Source of the DNA: an uncultured Pleomorphomonas sp.
Lineage (GTDB): Bacteria > Pseudomonadota > Alphaproteobacteria > Rhizobiales > Pleomorphomonadaceae
Direction: 5' to 3'
Length of the DNA stretch: 64,000 nucleotides
Assembly: GCA_937868725.1 (NCBI GenBank)
Contig: CALMMQ010000047.1
Coordinates: forward strand, 1 to 64,000
In this document: piece by piece, positions 17,976-26,725 of the stretch
Layout: every line of letters starts with the position of its first letter
Position numbering within the stretch: the stretch's first letter is position 1
Translations under genes and position numbers: made by a program
The notes under the pieces: generated by a model
Databases searched by the model: none
Seen by the model: the letters and a program-made list of their open reading frames with translations, nothing else
What the model was told of the DNA's origin: nothing

Positions 17976-18299
17976 ATGTCCCTGATCCTGAACCACAACA
18001 CGTCGTCGACTGGCATGGTTGCGCGCCTGGCTATTTCGGCGGCACATGCCTTCACTCGCGTCACTTCTCGTCTCGGCGCCATCATCGCCGCCGAAATCGA
18101 TCGCCGCGAGACGATGGCCTTGCTTAATCTTGAGGCGCACGAACTCAAGGATATCGGCGTCACGCGCGGCGATGTCGAGGGTGCGCTCCTGATGGCGCCG
18201 ACCTGCAAGCCGAGCTTTGCCCTGGCCGCCAAGCGCGCTGAAATGCGCCACGGCGAGCGCGAGCAGGTGCTCGAGGTCCAGGCCGAGACCCGACACTGA
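17976..18299 (+). CDS. DUF1127 domain protein (YjiS-like)
   Basis: Small protein (107 aa) whose middle matches DUF1127: ALLNLEAHELKDIGVTRGDVEGAL. Small DUF1127 proteins in related bacteria have been tied to RNA turnover and to phosphate or carbon metabolism. This one is longer than the ~50-residue minimal members, with an N-terminal helix and a charged C-terminal tail. A GGAG-containing site precedes the ATG. It is divergent from the LysR gene. A second DUF1127 gene follows 177 bp downstream, so the two may be paralogues. Confidence 0.82.
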   Translation: MSLILNHNTSSTGMVARLAISAAHAFTRVTSRLGAIIAAEIDRRETMALLNLEAHELKDIGVTRGDVEGALLMAPTCKPSFALAAKRAEMRHGEREQVLEVQAETRH

Positions 18300-18476
18300 G
18301 CAGACGCGACCCATCAACGGATCGCATCTGTTCCATCAAAAACATTCGTCCGACTGACACTCAAGGTTAAGGCTTTCCTGCCAAAGCCCAAGGCGTCAGA
18401 TCATCCCTCGTCTCTAGCCCCTGAACCTGACATCGAACGCGCTCCGCGTCCTCCCCTGTCTCCTATGGAGCCGACC

Positions 18477-18806
18477 ATGACCTTCGCCGCCTTCTCCAGC
18501 ACCAAATCCGCCGCTTCGCTGCAGTCGTCCTGGCTGTACCGCTTCGCTCGCGCCTTGGACGGAATGCTGTCGGTATTGGTCAACCGTTGGCTCGCGCGCG
18601 ATCTGCATGATCTCACCGATCATGAGCTCGACGACATCGGCCTGACGCGCGCTGACCTCGTGCGCGCCACCGAACAGCCGCTGCTGTCCGATCCGACGCG
18701 CTATCTGGGAGAGGTGGCGCAATCGTCGCCCATGACGGTGACCAAGCGCAGCGATGCCATTTGGGCGCGGGAATTCCCGCCCGCGGTCAGGGGGAGGATT
18801 GAGTGA
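18477..18806 (+). CDS. DUF1127 domain protein
   Basis: Second DUF1127 protein (109 aa). The domain is seen as DLHDLTDHELDDIGLTRADLVRAT in the middle; the preceding helix has VNRWLARD. The ATG at 18477 is selected by TGGAG 8 nt upstream over an ATG at 18465. Its stop codon overlaps the GTG start of the next small gene by four bases, so the two proteins are probably made together. Function unknown. Confidence 0.82.
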   Translation: MTFAAFSSTKSAASLQSSWLYRFARALDGMLSVLVNRWLARDLHDLTDHELDDIGLTRADLVRATEQPLLSDPTRYLGEVAQSSPMTVTKRSDAIWAREFPPAVRGRIE

Positions 18807-19036
18807 GATCTCTCAGCCTGGCTGACTGCGTCAATGACGTCTGCCCGCTGACCGGTCGTCCGGTCAGCGAAGAGGCCCTGACCCTTTACAAGGGCAAGGT
18901 CGTCGGATTTGCCGATCGCGCCGCCCGCGACCACTTCGTGGCGACGGTCGTGGCTTTCGAAACTGCCATCCAGTTGCCGCCGGTGCCGCGCTATTCGCGG
19001 CCGCTGAAGCGCCGGACCGACTGCGTGGCCGCCTGA
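18803..19036 (+). CDS. YHS-like small protein lacking the second cysteine pair
   Basis: A 77-aa protein starting at a GTG that overlaps the preceding stop (GTGA, 18803-18806), with GGGGAGG just upstream. Residues 9-45 look like a YHS-type metal-binding fold: C9 and C14 lie in [14 protein letters not shown], then YKGKVVGF. At the place where YHS proteins have FCxxxCR, this one has FADRAAR (A37, A41). It therefore keeps only half of a possible metal site. Coupling to the DUF1127 gene suggests a shared role. Assignment to YHS is by eye and tentative. Confidence 0.65.
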   Translation: MRSLSLADCVNDVCPLTGRPVSEEALTLYKGKVVGFADRAARDHFVATVVAFETAIQLPPVPRYSRPLKRRTDCVAA

Positions 19037-19131
19037 CCAAGCTCGGGCGCCGGTCGCTCCCGGCCGACGCTCCGGGGCCGGATGAACCTCCCCGGCCCCA
19101 TCCCTTCACCGGCCCCCTGCCGGTTGCACCT

Positions 19132-19162
19132 GGCGACATCGCAAGATGTCGCCTCTTTTTTT
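19132..19162 (+). terminator. rho-independent terminator
   Basis: A perfect 9-bp stem GGCGACATC/GATGTCGCC around a GCAA tetraloop is followed by CT7. It ends the DUF1127/YHS-like transcript before rsmE. Confidence 0.92.
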
Positions 19163-19191
19163 GCCACCGCCGGACATGCTATCAGCCCGTC

Positions 19192-19935
19192 ATGGCCCAT
19201 TCCGACTTCCGCACGCCCCGCCTGTTCGTCACCGGTCCGCTCGACGGCACGCCGGTCGGCTTCGACCGTGAGCAGACCAACTATCTCCTCAACGTGCTGC
19301 GCCTCGGCGAAGGCGCCGACGTGCTGGTGTTCGATGGCCGGAACGGCGAATGGCGCGGCCAGCTCGCCGCCGCCTCGCGCAAGTCAGCGAGCCTCGTCGA
19401 ACTCCGTCCGAGCCGGCCGCAGCCGGCGGCGCCCGATCTGCTCTATCTCTTCGCCCCGCTCAAGCACGCCCGCCTCGACTACATGGTGCAGAAGGCGGTG
19501 GAAATGGGCGTCGGCCGGCTCAAGCCGGTGCTGACCCAGCACACGCAGGTGTCGCGCATCAATCTCGAACGCATGCGCGCCAACGCCATCGAGGCCGCCG
19601 AACAGTGCGGCGTTCTGCATGTGCCGGCCGTCGAAGCCGAGGAGCGGCTCGACGACGTCCTCGACCGCTTTGACCGCGACGAGCCCGGCCGCCGGCTGAT
19701 CTTCTGCGATGAGGGCGAAGACAGCACCAATCCGCTGCCGGCGCTCGGCGCCCTGGCGCGCGGGCCGCTGGCGGTGCTGATCGGTCCGGAAGGCGGCTTT
19801 TCGGTTGCCGAGCGGCAACGGCTGCGCCGGCTCGACTTCGTGACGGCGATCCCGCTCGGCCCGCGCATCCTCCGCGCCGACACGGCGGCGGTGGCAGCGC
19901 TCGCCGTCGTCCAGGCCTGCCTTGGCGACTGGTGA
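19192..19935 (+). CDS. rsmE: 16S rRNA (uracil-1498-N3)-methyltransferase
   Basis: SPOUT-class RNA methyltransferase (247 aa) that modifies U1498 of 16S rRNA using SAM. The N-terminal PUA-like domain ([10 protein letters not shown]) is followed by the trefoil-knot motifs [12 protein letters not shown] and [17 protein letters not shown], which bind the cofactor. Length and motif order are normal. It lies upstream of gshA in the same orientation, but a terminator-like hairpin separates them. Confidence 0.93.
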   Translation: MAHSDFRTPRLFVTGPLDGTPVGFDREQTNYLLNVLRLGEGADVLVFDGRNGEWRGQLAAASRKSASLVELRPSRPQPAAPDLLYLFAPLKHARLDYMVQKAVEMGVGRLKPVLTQHTQVSRINLERMRANAIEAAEQCGVLHVPAVEAEERLDDVLDRFDRDEPGRRLIFCDEGEDSTNPLPALGALARGPLAVLIGPEGGFSVAERQRLRRLDFVTAIPLGPRILRADTAAVAALAVVQACLGDW

Positions 19936-20076
19936 AGGGGCTGTCGTCGTGCTGTTGCGCACTGACACGACAATGTGTTGTCGTCGGCCCAGCCGCCCGC
20001 TTGCTGGGACGGTTGCATTCTGGAAAAACAGCTCGGCCCATCGCCGACGAACCGGACAGCATTAGAATTCTGTTTT

Positions 20077-20104
20077 GAAACCGCTTTTCTGAAAGGCGGT
20101 TTTC
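20077..20104 (+). terminator. probable terminator after rsmE
   Basis: Arms AAACCGC (20078-20084) and GCGGTTT (20096-20102), with a partly paired T4/A3 interior, are followed by TTTTC. Confidence 0.6.
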
Positions 20105-20190
20105 AGACGCCCTGTCGCCGCCTATAAATGCCCCCTTCGGGGTCAGGTTGGCGACTTGCCAGGCCGACGAACGAGACCGAGGAGAGTTCC

Positions 20191-21579
20191 ATGGCGCGCG
20201 ACACTTCCGACAACCGGCCGATCGCTTCGATCGCCGACCTTGCCGCCCGCCTCTCCGACGGCTGCAAGCCGAAGGCGCGCTGGCGCATCGGCACCGAGCA
20301 CGAGAAGATCGGCTTCCGCAAGACGACGCACGTGCCGGTGCCCTACGAGGGGGCGCGCGGCATCCGCCAGTTGCTCGAAGGCATGGAAGGCCTGCTCGGC
20401 TGGGAGCCGATCCGCGATCGCGGTGCCATCATCGGCCTTGTCGATCCGACGCACGGTGGCGCCATCAGCCTGGAACCAGGTGGCCAGTTCGAGCTGTCCG
20501 GTGCCCCGCTGGTGCACCTGCACCAGACGGCGGCCGAACTGCACGCCCACATGGCCCAGGTCCGCGAGCTGGCCGAACCGCTCGGCTTCGGCTTCCTCGG
20601 CCTCGGCGCCAGTCCGCTGTGGTCGCTGGCCGAGACGCCGGTGATGCCGAAATCGCGCTACGCCATCATGGCCAACTACATGCCGAAGGTCGGCACGCGC
20701 GGCCTCGACATGATGTTCCGTACCGCCACCGTTCAGGTCAATCTCGACTTCGCCAGCGAAGCCGACATGGTCCGCAAGATGCGCGCCTCGATCGCCCTGC
20801 AGCCGATCGCCACCGCCCTGTTTGCCAACTCGCCCTATCTCGACGGCCGCATCACCGGTCGCCAGTCGGAGCGCTCGGAGATCTGGCGCGACACCGACAA
20901 TGCCCGCGCCGGCATGGTGCCTTTCGTCTTCGCCCCCGGTTACGGCTTCGAGGCCTACGTCGACTGGGCGCTCGACGTGCCGATGTACTTCGTCAAGCGC
21001 GGCGACACCTATCACGATGCCACCCACGTCACCTTCCGCCAGTTCATGGCCGGGGCGCTGCGTGCTGACCTGCCCGGCGTCGTACCGACCATCGGCGACT
21101 GGGACAATCATCTCGGCACGCTGTTCCCGGAAGTGCGGCTCAAGCGCTACCTCGAAATGCGCGGTGCCGATTCCGGCTCGGAAGCCCACATTCTGGCCCT
21201 GCCGGCCTTCTGGGTCGGCCTGCTCTACGATGAGGCGGCCCTCGACGCCGCCTCGGACCTCATCGGCGACTGGAGCACGGCCGACATGCAGGCGCTGCGC
21301 GATGCCGTACCGGCGCAGGGGCTCGACGCCGTCATTGCCGGACGGCCGGTGCGCGAAGTAGCCCGCGAAGCGGTGGCCATCGCCCGCGAGGGCCTGCGGC
21401 GGCGCGGCTACGTCAATTGTTGCGGCAATGACGAAACGGTCTACCTCACGCCGCTCGACATCATCGTCGAGCGCGGCAAGACCGAGGCGCAGGTGCTGGT
21501 GGACAAATACGGCAGCGATTTCGAAACGCTGTTCACCGCCTGCGAGATGACTCCGACCGGCGATCTCGGCTGCCTGTGA
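20191..21579 (+). CDS. gshA: glutamate--cysteine ligase (plant/alphaproteobacterial type)
   Basis: Cytoplasmic enzyme (462 aa) catalysing the ATP-dependent first step of glutathione synthesis. It belongs to the plant-like class found in rhizobia: WRIGTEHEKIGF near the N-terminus (metal/ATP region), ISLEPGGQFELSGAPL, and a conserved Cys in YVNCCGNDE close to the C-terminus. GAGGAGAG directly upstream selects the ATG at 20191; 21 codons of open frame upstream are not used. It is followed by xseA. Confidence 0.93.
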   Translation: MARDTSDNRPIASIADLAARLSDGCKPKARWRIGTEHEKIGFRKTTHVPVPYEGARGIRQLLEGMEGLLGWEPIRDRGAIIGLVDPTHGGAISLEPGGQFELSGAPLVHLHQTAAELHAHMAQVRELAEPLGFGFLGLGASPLWSLAETPVMPKSRYAIMANYMPKVGTRGLDMMFRTATVQVNLDFASEADMVRKMRASIALQPIATALFANSPYLDGRITGRQSERSEIWRDTDNARAGMVPFVFAPGYGFEAYVDWALDVPMYFVKRGDTYHDATHVTFRQFMAGALRADLPGVVPTIGDWDNHLGTLFPEVRLKRYLEMRGADSGSEAHILALPAFWVGLLYDEAALDAASDLIGDWSTADMQALRDAVPAQGLDAVIAGRPVREVAREAVAIAREGLRRRGYVNCCGNDETVYLTPLDIIVERGKTEAQVLVDKYGSDFETLFTACEMTPTGDLGCL

Positions 21580-21658
21580 AATTGACCGCGCCGACGGCGG
21601 CGGCGATGATGGCCGCCGCTCCATCGTCTGAGTCGCCTTCGTGAAGAGTGAAGCCAAC

Positions 21659-23083
21659 GTGACCGACACGCCGTCGAATGCGCCCGACTATTCGGTGTCC
21701 GATATCGCCTTCGCTCTCAAGCGGACGGTGGAAGACCAGTTCGGGTTCGTGCGGGTGCGCGGCGAGATCTCCGGCTATCGCGGTCCGCACTCGTCCGGTC
21801 ACGCCTACTTTTCGCTGAAGGACGAGAACGCCCGCATCGAGGCGGTGGTCTGGCGCGGCGTGTTCGGCAAGCTGCGCTTCAAGCCGGAAGAAGGCATGGA
21901 GGTGATCGCCAGTGGCAAGATCACCACCTACCCCAACGCCTCCAAGTACCAGATCGTCATCGACGCGCTGGAGCCAGCCGGGGCCGGCGCACTGATGGCG
22001 CTGCTCGAAGAGCGCAAGCGCAAGCTCGCCGCCGAGGGGCTGTTCGAAGCCAGTCGCAAGCAGCTCCTGCCCTATCTGCCGCGCGTCATCGGCGTCGTCA
22101 CCTCGCCGACCGGCGCCGTCATCCGCGACATCCTGCACCGCCTGGCCGACCGCTTTCCGGTGCACGTGCTGGTCTGGCCGGTGCGGGTGCAGGGCGATAG
22201 CTGCGGCGCCGAAGTGGCGGCCGGCATCGCCGGCTTCAACGCGCTAGCCGCCGACGGTCCCATTCCCCGCCCGGATCTGATCATTGTGGCGCGCGGCGGC
22301 GGCAGCCTCGAAGACCTCTGGGGCTTCAACGACGAGGTGGTGGTGCGCGCCGCCGCCGCATCGGACATTCCGCTCATTTCAGCTGTCGGCCACGAGACCG
22401 ACTGGACGCTGATCGATTACGCCGCCGACGTGCGGGCGCCGACCCCGACCGGAGCGGCGGAAATGGCCGTACCGGTGCGACGCGAACTGCTCGACCGCGT
22501 CGACGACCTCGGCCGCCGGCTCAACGGTGGGGCTGCCCGGGCCCTTGATCTCCGGCGGACCCGCCTCGTATCCGCTGCGCGCGCCCTGCCACGCCCAGGC
22601 GACATGCTGGCCCTGCCGCGCCAGCGCTTCGACGCCGTGGCCAATGCCCTCGGTCAGGCGCTCACCGCCAACACCTCCGCCCACCTGCGCCGCTTCGAGC
22701 GTCTCGCCGCCCGACTGACGCCGCGCAGCCTGCTGGCCGGTCAGGCGCTGCTGGCCGAACGCGTCGCCGGGCTGCGGCGGCGGGCCGATCGCGCCATGGG
22801 CGAAGCGCTTGGCCGGCGCACAGCCGGCCTCGAACGGCTCAACGGCATTCTCGAGGCGGTGAGCCACAAGGCAACGCTCCGCCGCGGCTATGCCCTGATC
22901 CGCAACGCCGAGGGGACGCCGGTGTTTGAGACGACGGCCATCGCCGACGGCGACCGGCTGGATATCGAGTTCCGCGACGGCCACGTCAAGGTCGTCGCCG
23001 GTCACGAGGCGGGCGGACCGGCGCGGAGCGGACGCAAGGGAGCGAGGGGCAAGGACGGTCCCGATCAGGGCAGTCTGTTCTGA
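21659..23083 (+). CDS. xseA: exodeoxyribonuclease VII large subunit
   Basis: Large catalytic subunit (474 aa) of ExoVII, which degrades single-stranded DNA. The N-terminal OB-fold ([26 protein letters not shown]) and the nuclease core ([66 protein letters not shown]) are clear, followed by coiled coil and a Lys/Gly-rich tail. The GTG at 21659 gives the usual distance to the OB-fold; a GTG at 21641 would add six residues. The small subunit XseB is not in this window. Confidence 0.93.
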   Translation: MTDTPSNAPDYSVSDIAFALKRTVEDQFGFVRVRGEISGYRGPHSSGHAYFSLKDENARIEAVVWRGVFGKLRFKPEEGMEVIASGKITTYPNASKYQIVIDALEPAGAGALMALLEERKRKLAAEGLFEASRKQLLPYLPRVIGVVTSPTGAVIRDILHRLADRFPVHVLVWPVRVQGDSCGAEVAAGIAGFNALAADGPIPRPDLIIVARGGGSLEDLWGFNDEVVVRAAAASDIPLISAVGHETDWTLIDYAADVRAPTPTGAAEMAVPVRRELLDRVDDLGRRLNGGAARALDLRRTRLVSAARALPRPGDMLALPRQRFDAVANALGQALTANTSAHLRRFERLAARLTPRSLLAGQALLAERVAGLRRRADRAMGEALGRRTAGLERLNGILEAVSHKATLRRGYALIRNAEGTPVFETTAIADGDRLDIEFRDGHVKVVAGHEAGGPARSGRKGARGKDGPDQGSLF

Positions 23084-23094
23084 GCGACCGCCGT

Positions 23095-24702
23095 TCAGGC
23101 GACGCGGCGCGGTGACCGGCGGCACAGCCGGATGCAGTCGCGGCCGGAGTTCTTGGCGGCATAGACGGCCTTGTCGACCTTCTGCAGCAGCGTGGCGAAG
23201 TCGTTGGCGTGATCGGGATAGGCGCCGACGCCGGCCGAGAACGTCAGGTATACCGGACCGCGCGCGGTGGCCACCGGCAGCGTGGTCAGCACGGCCCGCC
23301 AAGCTTCGACCCGCGAGGCGGCGGTTTCAGTGTCGATGTCAGGCATCAGCACCAGGAACTCCTCGCCGCCCATGCGGATCGCCACTTCGTTGGGCCGCAG
23401 CGAGCGGATGAGGATGTCAGAGATCATCACCAGCGCGTCGTCGCCGGCCTTGTGGCCGTAGGTGTCGTTGAGCACCTTGAAGTGGTCGAGGTCGAGGGAG
23501 ACGGCGGCGAGCGGCTTGCCGGTGGCGTCGGCGTTGGCGATCAGCCGGTCGCCGATGTCCTCGAGGATGCGCCGGTTGTGCAGCCCGGTCAGGCTGTCGC
23601 GGACGGCCATTTCGCGCAGCTGCTCGTGCAGGCGCAGATTGGCGTCGAGGCGCTCTTCCATCAGCTTGGCGGCGACGCGCAGTTTGTTCTGCGTCTCGAC
23701 GAAGGCGGTCACCTCGCGCAACAGATAGGCGCAGGCCCGCTCGACGTTGCCGTCGATCACCGGGACGCGACGATATTCGTACCACTTGTTGCCGAGCCGC
23801 AGAATTTCGCCGTCGCCCTCGTCGATGGAGACGGTTTCGTCCTTGCGGCAGCGCGCCGCCAGCAGGGCGAACGGCTTGCCGACCAGCGGCGCTTCGTCGG
23901 GGAACAGCCGCTCGCCGGCCGGATTGGCCATCAGCACCAAGCCATCGGGCGCCACCACCAGCACGGCATCGGGATGGGCGCGATAGACCGAATTCAGGGC
24001 GATCGGCGCCACAGTGAACAGCTTGCGGCGCGAGATGGTGTAATTGTAGGTGATGGGCAGGATCCAGAAGGCCAGCGGCGTCGGATCGTAGCCGAGCACG
24101 CGCAACCCGCCGAAGTTATAGGCGACGTTGGCCGCCCAGGGCACGACCGCGGTCAGGAGCAGCAGCAGGAACTGCATGCGGTGCACCGGCGGCGCGACGA
24201 TGGCGGCGCGCAGCGTGTAAACCAGCGTCGCCAGCATCAGGGCGTAGACGCAGGCGGCGATGGCGAAATAGACGCGACCGTGGTTGAAGATCACCTGATT
24301 GGGGTAGTTGGGCGTCGGGTCGGGGATGACCGAGGTGTAGATCATGTGGTGGAACTGGTTGGTCAGCGCGATCATCAGCGCCGCCAGTCCGGCGGCCACC
24401 GCCAGGGTGATGTTGAGCGAGGTCTGGGGCGAGTCGCTGCCGCGCGTGTAGGAACGGATGAACAGCATCCAGAACAGCGGCGTGGTGACGATGCCGTACC
24501 AGGCCAGTTCCGAGAAGAACAGCTTGACCCCGACTTCCGTGGCGTTGGCATCGAAGACGGCGGTCGCTGCCCACCAGCTGCCCGACATCGTCATCAGGTA
24601 GTATTCCATGCGGCCGGGGAAAGCCGGCAGGCGTGTCGCACGCCAGACCGTCACCACGTTGCTCGCCAGAATCGCCAATAGAAGAATGACGGATGCCTGC
24701 AC
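23095..24702 (-). CDS. 7TM-PAS-GGDEF diguanylate cyclase
   Basis: Membrane-bound protein (535 aa) predicted to make cyclic-di-GMP. The first ~230 residues have seven hydrophobic segments of the histidine-kinase N-terminal 7TM type. A PAS-like domain follows (HPDAVLVVAPDGLVLMANPAGERLF), then a GGDEF domain (RDSLTGLHNRRIL, LDLDHFKVLNDTYGHKAGDDAL, RMGGEEF). The GGEEF active site is intact. The usual RxxD inhibition site five residues upstream reads RPNE, so product feedback may be weak. It starts at a GTG with AGGGAAG 8 nt upstream. It converges on xseA with an 11-bp gap. Confidence 0.88.
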   Translation of the reverse strand: MQASVILLLAILASNVVTVWRATRLPAFPGRMEYYLMTMSGSWWAATAVFDANATEVGVKLFFSELAWYGIVTTPLFWMLFIRSYTRGSDSPQTSLNITLAVAAGLAALMIALTNQFHHMIYTSVIPDPTPNYPNQVIFNHGRVYFAIAACVYALMLATLVYTLRAAIVAPPVHRMQFLLLLLTAVVPWAANVAYNFGGLRVLGYDPTPLAFWILPITYNYTISRRKLFTVAPIALNSVYRAHPDAVLVVAPDGLVLMANPAGERLFPDEAPLVGKPFALLAARCRKDETVSIDEGDGEILRLGNKWYEYRRVPVIDGNVERACAYLLREVTAFVETQNKLRVAAKLMEERLDANLRLHEQLREMAVRDSLTGLHNRRILEDIGDRLIANADATGKPLAAVSLDLDHFKVLNDTYGHKAGDDALVMISDILIRSLRPNEVAIRMGGEEFLVLMPDIDTETAASRVEAWRAVLTTLPVATARGPVYLTFSAGVGAYPDHANDFATLLQKVDKAVYAAKNSGRDCIRLCRRSPRRVA

Positions 24703-24827
24703 TGGGTTGTCTTCCCTCAGCGGTCACGGATGTGCCGTGACCAAGGTAGATTGCGGACCTTTCGATTTGGTTCACGTCTACCCGGGCGAAATACACCCAA
24801 AAGTTGCATAATACGCAGTTGCCGATC

Positions 24828-26189
24828 TCACGGCTCGCCGTCGATCTCCAGTCGGCGGCTGGGCGGGCAGGCCCGCTGGCCGCAGTCCGGGCGCGGACAG
24901 AGCTGGCAGCCGACACCGATCGGCACAACCAACTCTGGGTTGCCAAGATTGATGCCATCTGCATACACCATCTCGCTGGCGCAGGAGATGTGGCAACCGA
25001 TGCCGATCGACAGGTGACGGCGCGGGGCGTTGTGACGGTGGCCAGCCTTGGTGATCGACTTGGCGATGCAGAAATAACGGCTGCCGTCGGGCATCTGGCT
25101 CACCTGCACGCTCAGTCGGTCAGGATGCAGGAAGGCGCCGTAGATGTTCCAGCGCGGACAGGCGCCGGCGTGGCGCGGAATGTGGATGCCCGACAGCGAG
25201 AAGCGCTTGGAGATGTTGCCGGCAATGTCGGTGCGGACGAGATGCAGCGGAATGCCGGACAGGCCGGGGCGTTGCAGCGTCGTCATGCGGTGGCAGACCT
25301 GCTCGAAGGAGGCCTTGAAGCGGCGGGCGATGCGCTCGATGTCGTAACGCGTTTCGCGGCAGGCGCGGAAGAAGGCCTCGTAGGGCATGAGCAGCGCGCC
25401 GGCGAAGTAGGCCGACAGGGCATCGCTGGCGATCGGCGCGGCGTCGGCCGTCAGGGCGCTGTCCTCGATCAGCGCGGCGATGACGTGAGGAATGGCCAGC
25501 GTGCCGAGATGGCGGGCGGCGGCGAAGGTCGTCGATTCCGTCGGCTGCACGTCGCTGGTCAGGAATTCCTGGCGGTCGAGGTCGACGCGCTGCGTCAGGT
25601 CGCCGGGCAGCGTCACCGTGCGCCAGCGAACGCCGAAGGCGTTGAACAGATAGGCCTTGAGCCCGGTTTCCAGCCCGTCGGCGGCGCCGTCGAGCGCGGC
25701 GCGGATGCGCTCGGCCTCGGCCTCGATGGTGGGGAAGTAGTTGCCGTGTTCCTGCAGGAAATCGGACACGGCGTCGATGGCCGTGTCGAGGCTCGCCTCC
25801 GGGCCACGACTGGCGCCGCCCTGGCGCAGGGCACGGTAGGCGTCGAACAGGTGCACGACAGCGCGGGCGATGGCCGGGTTGGAGCCGGCGAAATCGCGGA
25901 TGTCCTGATTGGTCAGGCTGGCCTCGGCAAACAGATCGTCGCCGAACACTTCCATGAGATCGCCGGCGATGCGTGAGCCGTCGGCCTCGGCCAGTTCGCT
26001 GGTCTCGACGCCGAAGAAGCTCGAGGCACGCAGCAGCAGGCCGACGGTCAGGCGCCGACGATTGTGTTCGATGAGGTTGAGGTAGCTCGGCGAGATGCCG
26101 AGTGCCATGGCCAGATCGGTCTGGGAAATATTGCGCTGCCGGCGCAGCCTTTTGATCCGACTGCCGATCTGCGGTTCGTTCACGGCCAC
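24828..26189 (-). CDS. ScfR/RamB-type transcriptional regulator of short-chain acyl-CoA metabolism
   Basis: Cytoplasmic regulator (453 aa) with an N-terminal XRE helix-turn-helix (IGSRIKRLRRQRNISQTDLAMALGIS) and the long C-terminal domain of the RamB/ScfR family, ending in a Cys-rich segment (GVGCQLCPRPDCGQRACPP). RamB in actinobacteria represses glyoxylate-shunt genes, and related alphaproteobacterial proteins sense short-chain acyl-CoAs. The gene is divergent from a small protein and aceA, which fits this role. The GTG at 26189 is chosen because AAGGGGAG lies 7 nt upstream. The intergenic DNA carries four TTTACA-type repeats that may be its operators. Confidence 0.88.
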   Translation of the reverse strand: MAVNEPQIGSRIKRLRRQRNISQTDLAMALGISPSYLNLIEHNRRRLTVGLLLRASSFFGVETSELAEADGSRIAGDLMEVFGDDLFAEASLTNQDIRDFAGSNPAIARAVVHLFDAYRALRQGGASRGPEASLDTAIDAVSDFLQEHGNYFPTIEAEAERIRAALDGAADGLETGLKAYLFNAFGVRWRTVTLPGDLTQRVDLDRQEFLTSDVQPTESTTFAAARHLGTLAIPHVIAALIEDSALTADAAPIASDALSAYFAGALLMPYEAFFRACRETRYDIERIARRFKASFEQVCHRMTTLQRPGLSGIPLHLVRTDIAGNISKRFSLSGIHIPRHAGACPRWNIYGAFLHPDRLSVQVSQMPDGSRYFCIAKSITKAGHRHNAPRRHLSIGIGCHISCASEMVYADGINLGNPELVVPIGVGCQLCPRPDCGQRACPPSRRLEIDGEP

Positions 26190-26223
26190 GGATTTGCTCC
26201 CCTTAACAGATGTCAAAGCGACT

Positions 26224-26306
26224 TTTACATAACTTTACAAGTTTACAAGCGCCTCTACGTGTTTTCCTTGCGTTTTGTTACTCTCATTGTCAATACTCTT
26301 TACATA
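26224..26306. promoter_or_regulatory. TTTACA repeat cluster, possible ScfR operator/aceA promoter
   Basis: The divergent region has two perfect tandem TTTACAAG units (26234-26241, 26242-26249) flanked by TTTACATA at 26224-26231 and 26299-26306. It is markedly AT-rich compared with the surrounding genes. Being between the regulator and the aceA block, it is the likely control site for both. Binding is inferred. Confidence 0.5.
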
Positions 26307-26324
26307 GACATGGAGGACGGAACC

Positions 26325-26552
26325 ATGAACGAGCAGCATCACATCGAACGCAGCGACTTCATCACCATCATCGGCCGCGACATGGCCGACATCAACCGGC
26401 AGTTCAAGGCGGAAGGCCTGTCGGAAGCCAACTACTCGATCGTTCACCGCATCGGCAGCCACCGCTTCACCGTCGTCGAAGGGGCCAGCGCGGCGCCGCT
26501 GTTCGGTGGCGAACGGATGATTGCCGCCACTTTCCAGCGCCGGGCCAGCTGA
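26325..26552 (+). CDS. 75-aa conserved-looking small protein upstream of aceA
   Basis: A small soluble protein with an excellent ribosome site (GGAGG, 8 nt spacing). It starts MNEQHHIERSDFITIIGRD and ends MIAATFQRRAS; no signal peptide or membrane segment is seen, and no family is recognised. The longer in-frame open reading frame overlaps the ScfR gene and is not used. It is the first gene on the aceA side of the shared operator region, so it may be expressed on acetate or fatty acids together with isocitrate lyase. Confidence 0.7.
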   Translation: MNEQHHIERSDFITIIGRDMADINRQFKAEGLSEANYSIVHRIGSHRFTVVEGASAAPLFGGERMIAATFQRRAS

Positions 26553-26725
26553 ACCACCAACGTGCCCGGCGAGGACGGAGCGCCGGTGCATGACCACAGC
26601 GACGGAGACGGGAGATGTCACGACGGGATGCCCTGTCCGCTCTGGTGGAATGGGCCTCGATCGAAGGCAACGCCAAGTGCTTCGCCAAGTGCCTGGTTCC
26701 CTATGAGTTCAAAGAGGAGGATCAC

